NCBI GenBank assembly: GCA_030142905.1
Contig: JASJOG010000625.1
Span: forward strand, 1 to 64,000
Reading direction: 5' to 3'
DNA from: Heliopora coerulea
Lineage: Eukaryota > Cnidaria > Anthozoa > Scleralcyonacea > Helioporidae
Length of the DNA: 64,000 nt
Shown here: positions 47,197-58,395 of the stretch, one piece after another
How positions within the stretch are numbered: the stretch's first letter is position 1
Layout of the letters: the number at the start of each line of letters is the position of its first letter
Position numbers and translations under genes: made by a program
Notes under the pieces: model-generated
What the model saw: the letters and a program-made list of their open reading frames with translations, nothing else
What the model was told of the DNA's origin: nothing
The model's database searches: none

Positions 47197-48632
47197 CCAT
47201 AGGTCCCAAGTGACCCGCATTTGGACATCGAAACCCGCCGACCCGCCAGTCTAGCATAAAAACCCGCATTGGCATTGATTTGCTGTATTTCGGTGTTCCG
47301 TGTTGTGAAGTTATTTTTAAATGTGTTTTGGAACACAAATATAAGCTACGATTTGACAGTGGGACTTGCAACACCGTTAAACGCATTCTGTGACATCCCA
47401 GAAATGTTTACAATTCATTTCTTTGTAAATACAGTATAACCATATTGATATCGCGCACACAGACTGCTTGAGATCATATTGCTGACTCGTCCCCAGTCGC
47501 TTGCAAGAAACTCATGCGCATGCGACCACGGAGATTCATGGGGACTTTGAACAGTGAGACTTTCGCAATTTGCAAAAGAATACTTCTTTAAGTTAGGCAA
47601 TGATATAAATATCTTCACGTTACTTTTTTTTATTTTGGGCTATGGAATCACTAACAGCATAGTGTAGAGAGAGAACAGAAATTTCGTCTTGAGCATTCGC
47701 GATATATCTACGTTTACATCAGCTTGTATTTCGGAGTAATCTTTATTCGTGGACAATGTCTGGAAATTTAGGGCAAGTCTTTCGAACAAAACGACTTTGC
47801 CGTCAATATTGACGTGCAAGACAAATTTCTTTGGAGAAACACCATGTCATGCATTTGTTCCTTCAAAGGAATTGCTTCGGAAGGCAAAAGCTGCAGCGAG
47901 CGCATATAACACTGAGCACAGCAACAATTGAGTTTATGTATACTTTTATTGAACTACGAAAGCGGTATGGCCAACATACAATACACGGTCCAGCGGTGGT
48001 CTGACTGTTGTGTACCTTTTGGTAATCTGGTTTACAAAAAAGGTGTATTTTCTGAATTTTCAGGTTTGTTTTGGTGCTCACAGTTTTTGTAGATTCACAG
48101 TAATGTGAGTATATCTCTGTATTTTATCATTCAGTTTACCAGTTTTGTTTTGTATTCCAGACATTACGTCCTGCTGGTTGAGTGACAAGTTTCAACATTG
48201 GTTTCGCTGTAACTTCAGGATCATCAAGATCATATAGTTCATATTACAATGGCCGTAAAATAAAATTGAAAAAAGCCAATACGTCAAATCCAGAGAATAA
48301 AATCAGTTGAATCTGTTGCAACTGAGATGTGTGGTGTGGCATATCAGTGTAGATGTACAGATTAAGCTTAAATTTCAAAAAATTACAAATTGAAGTGCAG
48401 AGGAGTGCATGTTTGAGTCGAAGTGAGGGGGTAACAGGGTCAAAGAAAATCATTCAATTTTGCTTCAAAATGGTCTCAAAATACAGGAAATGGCTTTTCA
48501 GAGAGCTTAATTCTGAAAATTTTCCGAGGGGAGCACGCCCCCGACCCCCCGAGCCTCGCGCCTTCAGCGCTAGTTGTCTTTCTGGTGACCAGCATCAAGC
48601 CCGTCCAAACTTGGGACCTATGATATCCTACG
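47197..48632. other. Unique sequence between transposons, no gene supported
   Basis: About 1.4 kb. Just after the MITE the word ACCCGC occurs four times within about 60 bp. A TGCGCATGCG word lies near 47,514. Short ORFs on either strand lack recognisable domains or convincing splice context. Near 48,520-48,560 is a GC-rich CCCCCGACCCCCCGAGCC segment of repeat-like character. Confidence 0.45.
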
Positions 48633-49111
48633 GTATAACCCACTGATCTGAAAAATAGGACTGGATAGAGCATCTATTGTTCAAAAAGTGAAGCCGGAAG
48701 TCAGCCGTGGCGGCCATATTGGAGTGACCACTTTTCGAGGTGCGCCGTATATTTTGTGTAGGTTACATCGAAGAAATTGGAGGAGAAGTTTCAACGTGTG
48801 TAGGTTCTTGGCGTATAATTGTCAAATTTTAAGTGAAAACATGCCAAGGAGAGACAACAGCCTTTAAAATTGTCCAATTTTCTTTAAAATGACTCATTTT
48901 CCCGTGATAAATAATCGACTATTGAGCAACGGGTGATCGTGTTGGTGGTGCGTACTGCACTTCGAGATCTACTGCATAGTCTACGTACTGTGGAGGCCAG
49001 AGATTTTTCCTTTTACAGTGCCAGATTTTATGAATGGAAAAGGCCGTGGTTATTTAGCGTTCCTAAGGTGATGAGGTACAGCAAACGTAATCGTTTTTAG
49101 TAGTTTATAGA

Positions 49112-49132
49112 CAGTGAGTGAGTCACTCACTG
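49112..49132. repeat. 21-nt near-perfect palindrome inside the P-like element
   Basis: CAGTGAGTGA and TCACTCACTG around one G. It lies downstream of the transposase stop (minus sense) and could act as a 3' hairpin. No function is shown. Confidence 0.6.
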
Positions 49133-49445
49133 ACCCGTCATTGAACACTGAAAAGCTAAAAATTAAACTGCTGCTAGACTTTAACAGTAAACTTTTTTTC
49201 GTGTGAAAGTGATCTAATGATATTATGTACAGAAAATGCACTTTGCCGAAACAAAATCACTTGATCTTGGAGCCATTTTGTTTTGTGAAACCAGAAAACT
49301 TATCTCCCCGTGCCCCAATTATCAAGAGTATCGTTTGTTTTCTTTTTTATATTTTTGGTGGTTCCTAAAGGAACCGATTTGGTTTATCAATCAGCTGATT
49401 GCAACCATGGACTTGGTGAAATGTTCCAATTTATGTTGCTTTACT

Positions 49446-52400
49446 TCACTGGTGATTAAAGAGAACCAATTTGCTCAGCTTCTTCCTCACTTTTTTGCCA
49501 TGCAGCTTTGCTGCAGCCTCTTTCCCTAAATGGTATAACCTGACTTTGCAGAAGCATTTTGCAATAGTCTTGATCAAACCATAAACGTGATTGTCATTAA
49601 CAGATGTGTCAAGCATATGATTTTCAAGCTCCTTGAAAATTTTGGAATGATCTATTCCACCCAACACAGATGTGGCAATAGCATCAGCAATACCTATGCA
49701 CTGAGGAAGTTTTCCACCGGTTGACAACAGCATTCGTTGGAAACACTTTTCTGCTTCTTCACAGACCAGTATCACACTTTGTGTAGGTTTAAACAGATTG
49801 CCCCTGTCTTTGAGTTTTAGGAAGCTTGACTTGGGTGTGTGTTTGGCTGAACCAACTGCTTTGCAGCAAGGCATACAGAATATTTTCTTTTCAGCAATTT
49901 TTGCAACATATCCTGCCATGTATGATATGGAAGCTTTTTTAAACACAGAGAGGTTGATCACATTAGGGACATCACTGTAGTCATGGTCATGCATGATTGG
50001 TTTTCTTTCTGTTAGGTCATACTTCCTGATGAGTTATGCATTTGTGATTGTAACATCTTCATTATTTACATTACAGGTATCACCAATCACTTGGAGGATG
50101 GCTGTTGGGTCTCTCTTCTGACAGTTACCATTACATCCTTCAATGGTACTCCTCATCAAAAGACGTTTGTATGCAGCCGTAAATTGTTGTGCAGTGGGGT
50201 TGTTGTTGAAGCCTCCTGCAGATTGAATGGCACCAAAGAATAACTCCAAGTGATCCTGACTGAACTTGTATGTCAGTAAATAATCTAGTGGTGCTTGTGC
50301 CCCTTCACACAAATCATGAAACAACCCTTTGATGCTTTTGATCGCAAGAAGAAATCCAACAAAGCCAGTTTTTCGAGGTGTGTCATGCATTGGATTTCCA
50401 AGTGTATCCTGTAGATTCTTGATGTAGTCAAATGCATCATCAAGAAATGTATCCCTGGATCTTTTATTTTTGACACGAAGTGCTGCCTTGAAACCAGTTG
50501 CACATGGGTTACGGGTGTTGAGGATATCAAACAGATGATCAAACAGGCGGATAAACTTGACTGTTGCCTCTGAACCTTGAAACTGTTCCAGCTTAAGCTC
50601 TTTGGTGCAATATTCAATGGCATCAGCAACACTGGAACTGAAAACTTGAGCTGCAAGGTTAACTTTCATTTTTTGCTGCTCCCATTGGATATGGGCTAGC
50701 TTCAGTTTGTTTCCCAGTCTGAGACCTTCTTCATCTTGGAGCTTTTGAAGTTGAACAATGTACCGCCAGTAGATTTTATTGCCATCTTTGTCTTCCAATA
50801 TACCTGATGTGCCAAAAGTGTTTCTGATCAACTTCAACATATGGCATACATCTAACAGAACATAGATTTTCTTATTCTTATCAAGTGGATGGATGAAGTA
50901 TGCTTGAAGACTTGTAATATCCAGACATGCACCAAGCTCTTTCAGCAATTTGAAGTGGCAGGATGGACCATCACACATCAGTGACACTACATTAACCCCA
51001 ACATCATGAAATTTCTTAATGCAGACTTTCACAAGGTTGGCACGCTCTTCACCACTAAGACCATCAATAAAAAAGTAGCCACAGGAGACTTTCCATGAAT
51101 CATTAACACTGACAGCCATCAAAACAAGGGCATCTTTTGCAACAGGAGCAGAGTTATCTTCATCAACTCCATTTCCCAGGTCAACATAACCCCGAAACTT
51201 TGTACCATCCCATGAGACATGTTTATGAATGGCCATTTCATCGAGCATTAGGGAACAAATCACCTTTTGACCTTTCTTCTCAGCTTCTTGGACTTTCAAA
51301 GCAAGTGCATTCAATATACACTCTGTAAACCCTGGCTCTGCAGGAACTTTAGTATACCATTTTCTGACTTGGACTTGATGAGGAAGTGCTAAGTTGAATG
51401 TTTTCCTTACAAATTCATATGCCTTAGAAGAATAGAACTGTAATGTCAGTGCAAATGATTTTAGCTCTGGTGAATATTTACAACCTTTTCCTGACTTGGA
51501 ATTCATCCGTTGCAGCATGGCCAAGGGGACATTAGAGAAGTGGCGTTGCAACATTTCTTCACAACTTGAAGAAATTAGCTGCTTTTCCTGTAATTGTTTC
51601 ACAATGGTTTTCAGTGATTTCACTCTTATCTTCATGCGTCGTGATTTCTGCTGTGACACCTTCAGCTTTTTTTTCAATGAAATGACTTGCTCATTAATTA
51701 TGCTAAGCTGCTTCTTTAGTTTTCTGGGCGAATCTTCATGCTTGTTGCTGTGGTCACTGTCAACATCTGGTGAACACACTCTCTTGTTAGGGAGGGGAGC
51801 AGACTTTTTCATTGTGTATGAACCACTATTTACTTGTGCACTGTCAATCTTGAGCGATCGTTTGGCTGGTGGTTTTTGTTCTTTAGTTTTCTGTAGAAAT
51901 GAACTTTTCCTTTATTTTTAACTCGACATTGTTATTACTGTAAGTACTGGGCTCCTTGTAATGTGTCACAATATCCCTAAATTCATGATATTGTGACCAA
52001 TCAATGCCAGAGCCATTTTTGCTGACCTTTCACCATGGAGGGAAAATGCCCTGGATGAAAGGTTGCCTTAATGCTAGATCCACCCCTCACAGTAATAATG
52101 TAAGCATTCAACAAGAGAATTATACTATTCATTATATTACTTAATTTTAAGTACTTGGTATACTGTATATCTATGCTGAGTTCTGTTATCACAAGTACAG
52201 TAAGATTCTTTAATTTGTTTCTTTGCCAAACTTATTTGATCAGAGAATGGAACTTTTGAAATGTTAATGACCATTAGTTACTTATTATTACCTTCTTAAG
52301 ATGTTCTGGAAATTTTTTAAATCTGGTTGGAACTGCCTCATCCTTTAATTTAACAATCTGACCAGTTCTGTTCAAAAATCTTTCTACAAAATGATCTGAG

Positions 52401-53025
52401 CAGATCCTGGAATGACTGCTTGGTGTCCAATCCTTTTGATGCATATTTGCTAACCATTTCACCCTTTTTTGTGGATTGGATGGAAAGCTGGGTGAAGAAA
52501 AATATATGGGACATGGAATCTGGGACTTCAAATTGGGAAAAAAGTAACAATATGAACTGTTTTGTCACTTTAAGTTTAAATTAAAAGTGGTTATAAATTT
52601 GATTGGAGGTTGTGTCTGATTTCTTCAACGTTCAATAAATTTCTTTAAAACCAAGTCTGCAAGTGTTGTGCTAATGTTGATCAGCAAAGAACCCTGTGTC
52701 AACAGTATTTAACCATGCCTTGATGAATAGTCTCTCCTAAAGGTTATTTAATTTTTAAAAAGGTAAGAAAGATACAAGATACATTTTCAAATGGCATCTA
52801 TTTACAGAGATTTTCAAAGGATGTCTCTTGCCAAGCCACAAAGTCTTAATAGATTCAAGAAGGTTTCACAGGCCACATCTAGACAGTAAGCTGCCAATTG
52901 AAGATTTCTGTGCTGTACTATGACATGTAATTTGTTAAACTGATCTCCAGTATGCTAAAGTAATTTATTAACAGTTTTACCACAACTCACAGGTGGCTGT
53001 TCCAGTTATGTTTGCTTCAAATTAC

Positions 53026-53098
<73 letters not shown>

Positions 53099-53410
53099 TA
53101 CGTGATATTTGGATTTTTAAACTCTGATGAACCTTTAAATGAACTGCTCTAAACAGTCATTTGAAACAGGAAAATGTCTCTCAGGATTAGAATAATATTT
53201 GGTAAAAAATCTTTGTACTTTGCACATATTTGCAATATAATGTTTCAATGCCATTGCTTACGAGTGAAATGTCCGTGAAAACTTTCTTTTTAATGTCGAT
53301 TCTTCATCGTCAGGCCCCTCACTATCACTTCGGGATGTCTGGTTTTCTTTCACATTTTTCCTTCGCTTATTACAACCAAAAGCACAGCATTGCGTACCGA
53401 GTTTGCCCAT
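49446..53410 (-). pseudogene. P-element/THAP9-like transposase, three exons, one internal stop
   Basis: Exons: 53410-53262 (149 bp), 52487-52292 (196 bp) and 51890-49446 (2445 bp). Junctions are AG/GT with matching phases, 930 codons with stop. Exons 1-2 give a THAP DNA-binding domain (TQCCAFGC, FHSFP, W, CSDHF, AVPTRF), with the C2CH zinc ligands near residues 9, 13, 79 and 82. A charged coiled-coil stretch follows (about 175-225), then the RNase-H-like catalytic core with acidic residues in LMLDEM (about 332), SLMCDG (about 422) and SQDHLELFF (about 664). GGFNNNPTAQQF is a hallmark of P/THAP9 transposases. TAA at 50034-50036 interrupts the frame, and homology continues in the same frame to 49446 (YMAGYVAKI, cysteine pair), so this copy is inactivated by one nonsense codon. 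The length is close to THAP9. Confidence 0.9.
53035..53094. repeat. (TG)n microsatellite in transposase intron 1
   Basis: About 30 TG units, preceded by ATATATAT and followed by ACGTACGT. Confidence 0.95.
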
Positions 53411-53652
53411 TTTCGTAGTATCCTTACAACAACTTTATCGTGAAAGTGGTCACTCCAATATGGCGCCGATTGAATTTCGCGGGCTTCATTTTGTCCCGCA
53501 GTCCAACCCTGGGTTGCTCTATCCAGTCCTATTTTTCAGATCAGTGGTATAACCTGGAGACCCAAAAATGGCCGCACTTTTTACTAGTCTCAGTTCCCTA
53601 CTGGATCTCGCTCGTCATCTTTAAATACTTGTGATTTTTGGTCAATTTTTGT

Positions 53653-55188
53653 TTAGCCATACCCGGAAAAACGTTTTCTGGAATCATAAAAAAAAGCGGG
53701 ATTTACGTGATTAAGTGATTGACAGGGGCAGTTTAACCCTTCCCTAGAAGAATTTCGTCTAGGCGCGTGTTGGACTGGTCTTGCAGCAGCGTCGAGTTTG
53801 ACGTTGTACTCTCCCTCAATCAATCCAATTCCTTCTTGAAATACTTCTGGGAATTTCATCACGATTTCTTCCTTTGAAAGAGGCGGTGACTCTGTAGTAT
53901 AGACCGCAGCTTTATCTTCAATACTGATGGGCCGCACGGCATCGTTATCCAAAACATCGACGAGCTTCATTCAAAGACAGGCTCGTCGGCCCAAAATTGG
54001 TCGAAATGAGTTTCCTTCAACTAGGTTACACATCAAGAAGTAAGAGTAGTTTCCTCGCCAAACTTTCAGCTTCACTTGGCCTATAACTGGGTGGCGGGCT
54101 CCTCCATAGCTTATAATAGATGATGTTGACGCGGTTGTCATGTTTTCTAGGTATACGTCCTTTGTTGCAGCTTTGTAAATATGTAGAGGCAGTACATTGC
54201 ATTGAGCACCAGTATCAAGTTGGAATCGTATGAAGTTGCCATTCTTGATTTTCAAAGTAACCAGCTGAGAGTCATCTAAAACATTTACATTTGTTATTTG
54301 AAATATTTCACTGCCATGATCAGTTTCCTCGTCAACTTGTTTAACAAAATTTCCTTCAGGGATGTGAAGTCGTTTATCTTGCATACATTTTGAAGCAAAG
54401 TGGGTTTTTTTCTTGCACTTAAGGCATGTTTTTCCATAGGCTGGGCAGATTTCTTTTTTAAACTCGTGTAGGCGGCCACAGTATTTACATTCACTATGCT
54501 CGTTCCCAGTGCCTCTAGTTCCTGTACTTGTCGGTGGTTTCCGGTGGTAAGTTTGCTGACTTTGTTTCGTCTTCCGGTTCCGGGGGTGGCGCGGTTTGTA
54601 GTGTCTCAGCGAATTTACTTGTTCTCCTTGAAGGTCTTCGACTTCTTTAAGTTGTTTCTGTGACATTTCTGCAGCTCGACAGATATCCAGAGTTTTTTTA
54701 AAAGTTAGATTTTGCACGCGTAGAAGGCGCTCTCGGACGGTGCAATCAGTTATTCCAAACAGTATACGATCTCGCAGGAGTTCATCCGGTGTGACTGTAC
54801 TGACATCACACTTACAAGCTAGCTGTCGAAGTGCAGTTACATACTGGTCAAAGGATTCGTTAGGTTCTTGCTGGCGACAATTGAAGCGGTACCTTTCCAG
54901 TGGTACGTTCGTTCTTGGCTTGGTGTAGGTTTCAAATTTGTTTAACACTTGTTCAATATCAGTCTTGTCATTCTCGTCAGTCCATTCAAAAGTTTCAAAA
55001 ACACGGTTTGCATCATTGCCAATAATCGTCAACAGTGTTGTGACTTGTACCTGTCGTTCTTTGTCTTTCAGCTCTGTTGCAAGAGCATAATTTTCCCACG
55101 TCTTTCGCCAATGCTTCCATTCTTCGGCGGCTTCGGCCGAATGGATATGTAGCGGTTTGGGCACTGGTAAATGTGCGTACATTGACAT
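53653..55188 (-). pseudogene. gag-protease polyprotein of LTR retrotransposon, truncated, one internal stop
   Basis: From ATG at 55188: a gag capsid-like region (W-x-x-W near residues 24-31, followed by conserved helices), a basic linker, and a zinc-knuckle region with CKYC and a CCHC box CLKC-x4-H-x4-C. A retropepsin-like domain follows with FQLDTGAQCNVLP (active-site DTG, about residue 330). An in-frame TGA lies at 53971-53973, with homology continuing in the same frame (FPEVFQEGIG, RPVQHAPRR), which is the segment just before the RT. After about 53,740 the resemblance is lost. The element is defective by truncation and by the stop. It acts, when intact, in reverse transcription within cytoplasmic particles. 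It is not a host gene, although domesticated gag genes exist; the internal stop argues against that here. Confidence 0.85.
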
Positions 55189-55284
55189 TTCCAGTGGTAG
55201 GGACCCCTCGCTTATAGCGTAGATATCTTTAATAGTGATATTTCAACTAAAACATTGAAAATATTCACAACCGCGCTGCCACCA

Positions 55285-55803
55285 TGTGTAGATTCTAACC
55301 TTTTATTGTCACACTGTGCACAGATACAATAAAAAACGCGGGTTTCTCGCGTGGTTCTTAGCACATGTTGTTAACGTGCTGTACACGTTACGGAGAGATA
55401 TCGATTCCAGGAAGGTAATCAAAATCTTTCACACAGGGGTGGTGCCAGAGGGGGCTACAGTCCATCGTCAGGGAACCTTAGCCCCCTTGTCGGGGAAACA
55501 ATGGATAATTTATCGGGGAATAGCCACTGATAGTAACACATTTATACATTGTACACGATATGAGTACGTTTACGATTTAGCCAAGAAAGATAATAGACTT
55601 TTCTCATATCAAGTCTTAAAATAAACTGTTTCCGTCCAGCTGTTATAATCATTCGTGCCAGATAACGTTTTTTAGCTTCAAATAAGGAAATTATAAAGAG
55701 GGCGTGGTCTCAGCCCCTTCTGGTTTAGCCCCCCTGTCAGGAACGTTAGCCCCTGCGTCGGGGAATTTCAGGCACCACCACCGACTTTACAGAATTCATA
55801 ACA
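55285..55803 (-). repeat. Putative 5' LTR of the gypsy-type fragment
   Basis: In the minus sense it starts TGTTATG (from 55803) and ends CTACACA (to 55285), just before the primer-binding-site-like TGGTGGCAGCG. An AATAAAAGG polyadenylation-like signal lies near the end. No second LTR is present for comparison, so the outer boundary is a judgement. Confidence 0.45.
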
Positions 55804-57366
55804 GCTTCAGTTGATCGTCTGCACTGTTGCCCTAGAGCCTTCGATGATAATACCCGACATGGCAGCATTTTGTATCCATCATTCTATTCCAGATTTCAAG
55901 GATAACTCCCACCAAAAAAAACTATCACATTTCTTTCTCTATCTCTCTCTCTTTCTCCCTCTCTCCCCTTTTCTTTTTTGTTGGACTTTCACTACGTGGA
56001 TAGGTTCCCAAATGGACATCTGTAACGGTTTCGTTTTGACTTTTCAAGGTCGAAAGGGTCGAATATTGTTTGTCATTTTTGCTTGTCAACAATAACACAA
56101 ATTAGATCATCAGAGTATAATGAGCGATCTGGTCAACATTCTGTGGTATGATAACTAGCTGTAAAAGATTGCTTCTCTGAATTCACGTGCCTGTCCTAAG
56201 GTTCTTGCCCCGCCAAAGAATAACCTGAGACTGTATCTGTTATAGACACATAGTATCACATGACGTTTATTGTTGTTAAAGCGAAACCGGAAGTGAACTA
56301 GTCTAATCAATTCGTGAAAGAACGGAACACTAGGCGACATGACGACCTGGTCACGCAAAGGCGAAAGACAGTTAATTTTTGTTGGTATGTCCGCAGTGTG
56401 AACTTGGTCATAACTACGTAATGGGAGCGTAATGACATGGAAATTACGACATAAGAAAAAAACTGATATTTTCTTACTGTCGTTATGTCCCTGTTCTCAC
56501 GTCTTTTTGTCGCTAGTGTGAACTAAGCCTTATAAATCCTACTACAATACTAATATGACTATAAGTGCCAGAGAACAAAAATTTCTTTGCTCGACAAAAC
56601 GACCAAATCCATCCATTGTCTCTCCTTCACTTCGTGTTTCAACGAGAGGTACACAAACTACGTTTACCTCTCACACATTACACAAGCTGCGTCAATCACA
56701 CAGCAAGACAGTGAAACTCACATATTGGCTGAGATCGTGCCACAATAAAGGGCGCTTCCTATTTTTGTAAGAACCGGCTTACATATAACGCACCGGACGT
56801 AAAGCCCAGACTTACCACTTATGCATGCACGAAGCGCGCGTCCTGTCTTAAAGTAAATGGTTTGAACCTGGGGGAATCGTGACATGTTTGAGGAAGTTGA
56901 TCGTCCAGGTTAGTGTAGTCTTGAGAAAGACTGTTGGTTGAAGTGACTGACGTTTCCTCAAACATGTCCTGTCTTAGTCGCGGGTTCAGTTCAAACTTTC
57001 CCGACCCCAGTCGACGACCATGTGTTTCCATATAACACAAAGCAGTCTGCGACTGCTACAACTATATGGAAACCAGGCTTCAAGTAAGATGAGAACGTAG
57101 AGTTTGTACCGTTTGTTTAAGTCTTCCTTGCTTTATCTAAGAAGCATCCCATCTTGTCTTGTTTCAACGACGCCATCAAAATAAATGCTGACATGGATTC
57201 CACAACTATCTAACTTAGCTATGAACTAAATCAGTGTGACGTTTATTTATCAGTCCTCCAATCTTTTCAAACCTGCTCAGTTATGCGAAAGAAGGATTAA
57301 AGCCATTTATTAAGAACGAACATTTTAACTATCTCGTAATTTCGTTTTGTCCATATCGGTGCTTAC
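55804..57366. other. About 1.6 kb without a supported gene
   Basis: Contains a CT-rich tract (about 55,929-55,980). A pair of AGTGTGAACT words (about 56,396 and 56,515) may be the ends of a small MITE. A 15-bp inverted repeat GACATGTTTGAGGAA (56881-56895) pairs with 56954-56968. Nothing resembling exons 2-4 of a carrier was found here on either strand. Confidence 0.5.
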
Positions 57367-57400
57367 CTCCAATGGATCCTGCAAGGAAATCAAGAGCCAT
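57367..57400 (-). CDS. Second SLC25A29-type first exon (alternative or orphan)
   Basis: Reads MALDFLAGSIG plus one base, then GTAAGC, the same 34-bp length and phase 1 as exon 1 of the carrier at 46,272. MALDFLAG is also the typical start of SLC25A29. The flanks on both sides resemble those of the 46.27-kb exon (CCGAT just inside the intron; GACGCTATC against GATGCCATT just upstream). No exons 2-4 of its own are seen between here and 46.3 kb. It could therefore splice over about 11 kb to carrier exon 2 (45971-46014) as an alternative first exon, or be the relic of a duplicated gene. Because the exon is short, the call rests on the exact splice phase plus flank similarity. Confidence 0.75.
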
Positions 57401-58180
57401 GACGCTATCAATGTACCTATGAAAGTGCTGTGTACTGAAAAGTTCGTTAGTTTATCCAAGCTCTAGTACCAAGACGATCTGTACTTTTAAGCTTCTTTCG
57501 CCAGCGTTTCACCATCAACGAATTCCTGGAACAAACTAATAGGATTGCACAATCATACGATCATAAGTAATGTGTAACTAAATATCGCTATTCAGAATGG
57601 TCAAAGTCATCCAAGACGGAAAAAATAGCGAAAAGGAAACCGATCGACAAGAACAAATATATAAAAAAGGAAAAAAAATTGAGAAAAAAAAACCCCGAAG
57701 AGAATCCGGGAGTTTTACAGCAACATGAATGATGAGTTCGCGTAGGTTCACAGTTTAGTACTGTATTGCTGTGCAGTTTCTTTTCATTTCAAAACCATAC
57801 GGACACTTTTTACGGGTAAAATATGACGCAAATACTCGTAAAAATGCTTAGTCCACTTTTACGAATTGTTCGCCGCCTCATTTAAATCGCAAAAATCCTT
57901 GTATAAATGCATCGTTCGCAGTTTATTTTAAACAGGGCTTATATTACCTTTAGTTTATTTTCAATAAATAGTCCTTTGTGGAAGTATACTATTAAACGAC
58001 CAGAGAACAAGGCAAAGAGCGAAGGGCTTCCGTTCGAAATACCAGTAACTTTGTTCGCTTGCTTTTTAACAGAATACTAACTTTAAAGTTTTTTATATCG
58101 GTTCAGAACTGCCTTGCCATGACTCCATTTTTGATAATAATGTGGTAGTTTTGGAAGTTATAAGTTAAATAATAAGGTGA
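57401..58180. other. Upstream of the second first exon; no gene seen
   Basis: Presumed promoter-side DNA of the 57.4-kb exon, A-rich tracts near 57,655-57,700, then AT-rich sequence. No supported ORF. Confidence 0.45.
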
Positions 58181-58313
58181 GGTAGATGAACGATCTACAA
58201 GCTCGATACTCAGAAAATGAATTCTGAGCCCCAGACGGGGATCGAACCCGCAACCTTCTGATGACCGGTTAGACGCTCTAACTATTGAGCTACCGAGACT
58301 CAGATGGTGAGCT
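58181..58313 (-). mobile_element. tRNA-derived SINE (copy 2, complete)
   Basis: Minus-strand copy of the 36.2-kb element, 133 against 132 bp. AGCTCACCATCTGAG start, A-box TAGCTCAATAG, B-box GGTTCGATCCC, then the CTCAGAATTCATTTTCTGAG hairpin tail and the GTTCATCTACC end. The tRNA part is better preserved here (CGTCTAACCGGTCATCAGA). Confidence 0.82.
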
Positions 58314-58395
58314 AAGGTGCAAATTCGATGTATATATGTGCGACCTAAGCGGAACCCACTATATATTGATATATATTGATAATGATTGAAGCAGT

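Larger units (their letters stand above)
48633..53554 (-). mobile_element. P-element/THAP9-like DNA transposon, structurally complete (element 48,641-53,546)
   Basis: Terminal inverted repeats of 32 bp are identical at both ends (CACTGATCTGAAAAATAGGA, then CTGGATAGAGCA; 48641-48672 and complement to 53546). The element is flanked by perfect 8-bp duplications GTATAACC (48633-48640 and 53547-53554). A subterminal inverted repeat of about 23 bp (GCCATATTGGAGTGACC and onward) lies at 48713-48735 and 53442-53464. P elements have 31-bp TIRs, an internal 11-bp inverted repeat and 8-bp TSDs, so the layout fits this superfamily. Length is 4906 bp. The single transposase gene reads leftward. Confidence 0.93.
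53653..55803 (-). mobile_element. LTR retrotransposon, 5' fragment (LTR, gag, protease, start of RT)
   Basis: Read leftward: a putative 5' LTR (55803-55285), a primer-binding-site-like TGGTGGCAGCGCGG directly after it (from 55284), gag (from ATG at 55188), an aspartic protease, and the first part of the RT linker. Homology then ends near 53,740. RT proper, RNase H, integrase and the 3' LTR are missing. Domain order and the DTG protease point to a Ty3/gypsy-type element. Confidence 0.75.

Noticed and set aside
47511..47523. TGCGCATGCG as an NRF-1-type site for the mitochondrial carrier
   Set aside because: It lies 1.2 kb upstream of the carrier start, beyond a transposon, and a single short motif is not enough evidence.
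47749..47931. Small plus-strand ORF (60 codons) between the hAT-like MITE and the P-like element
   Set aside because: No recognisable domain, no clear splice context, and an equally long ORF on the other strand.
55316..55624. 102-codon ORF on the plus strand in the LTR region
   Set aside because: It lies antisense to the putative LTR, with no domain.
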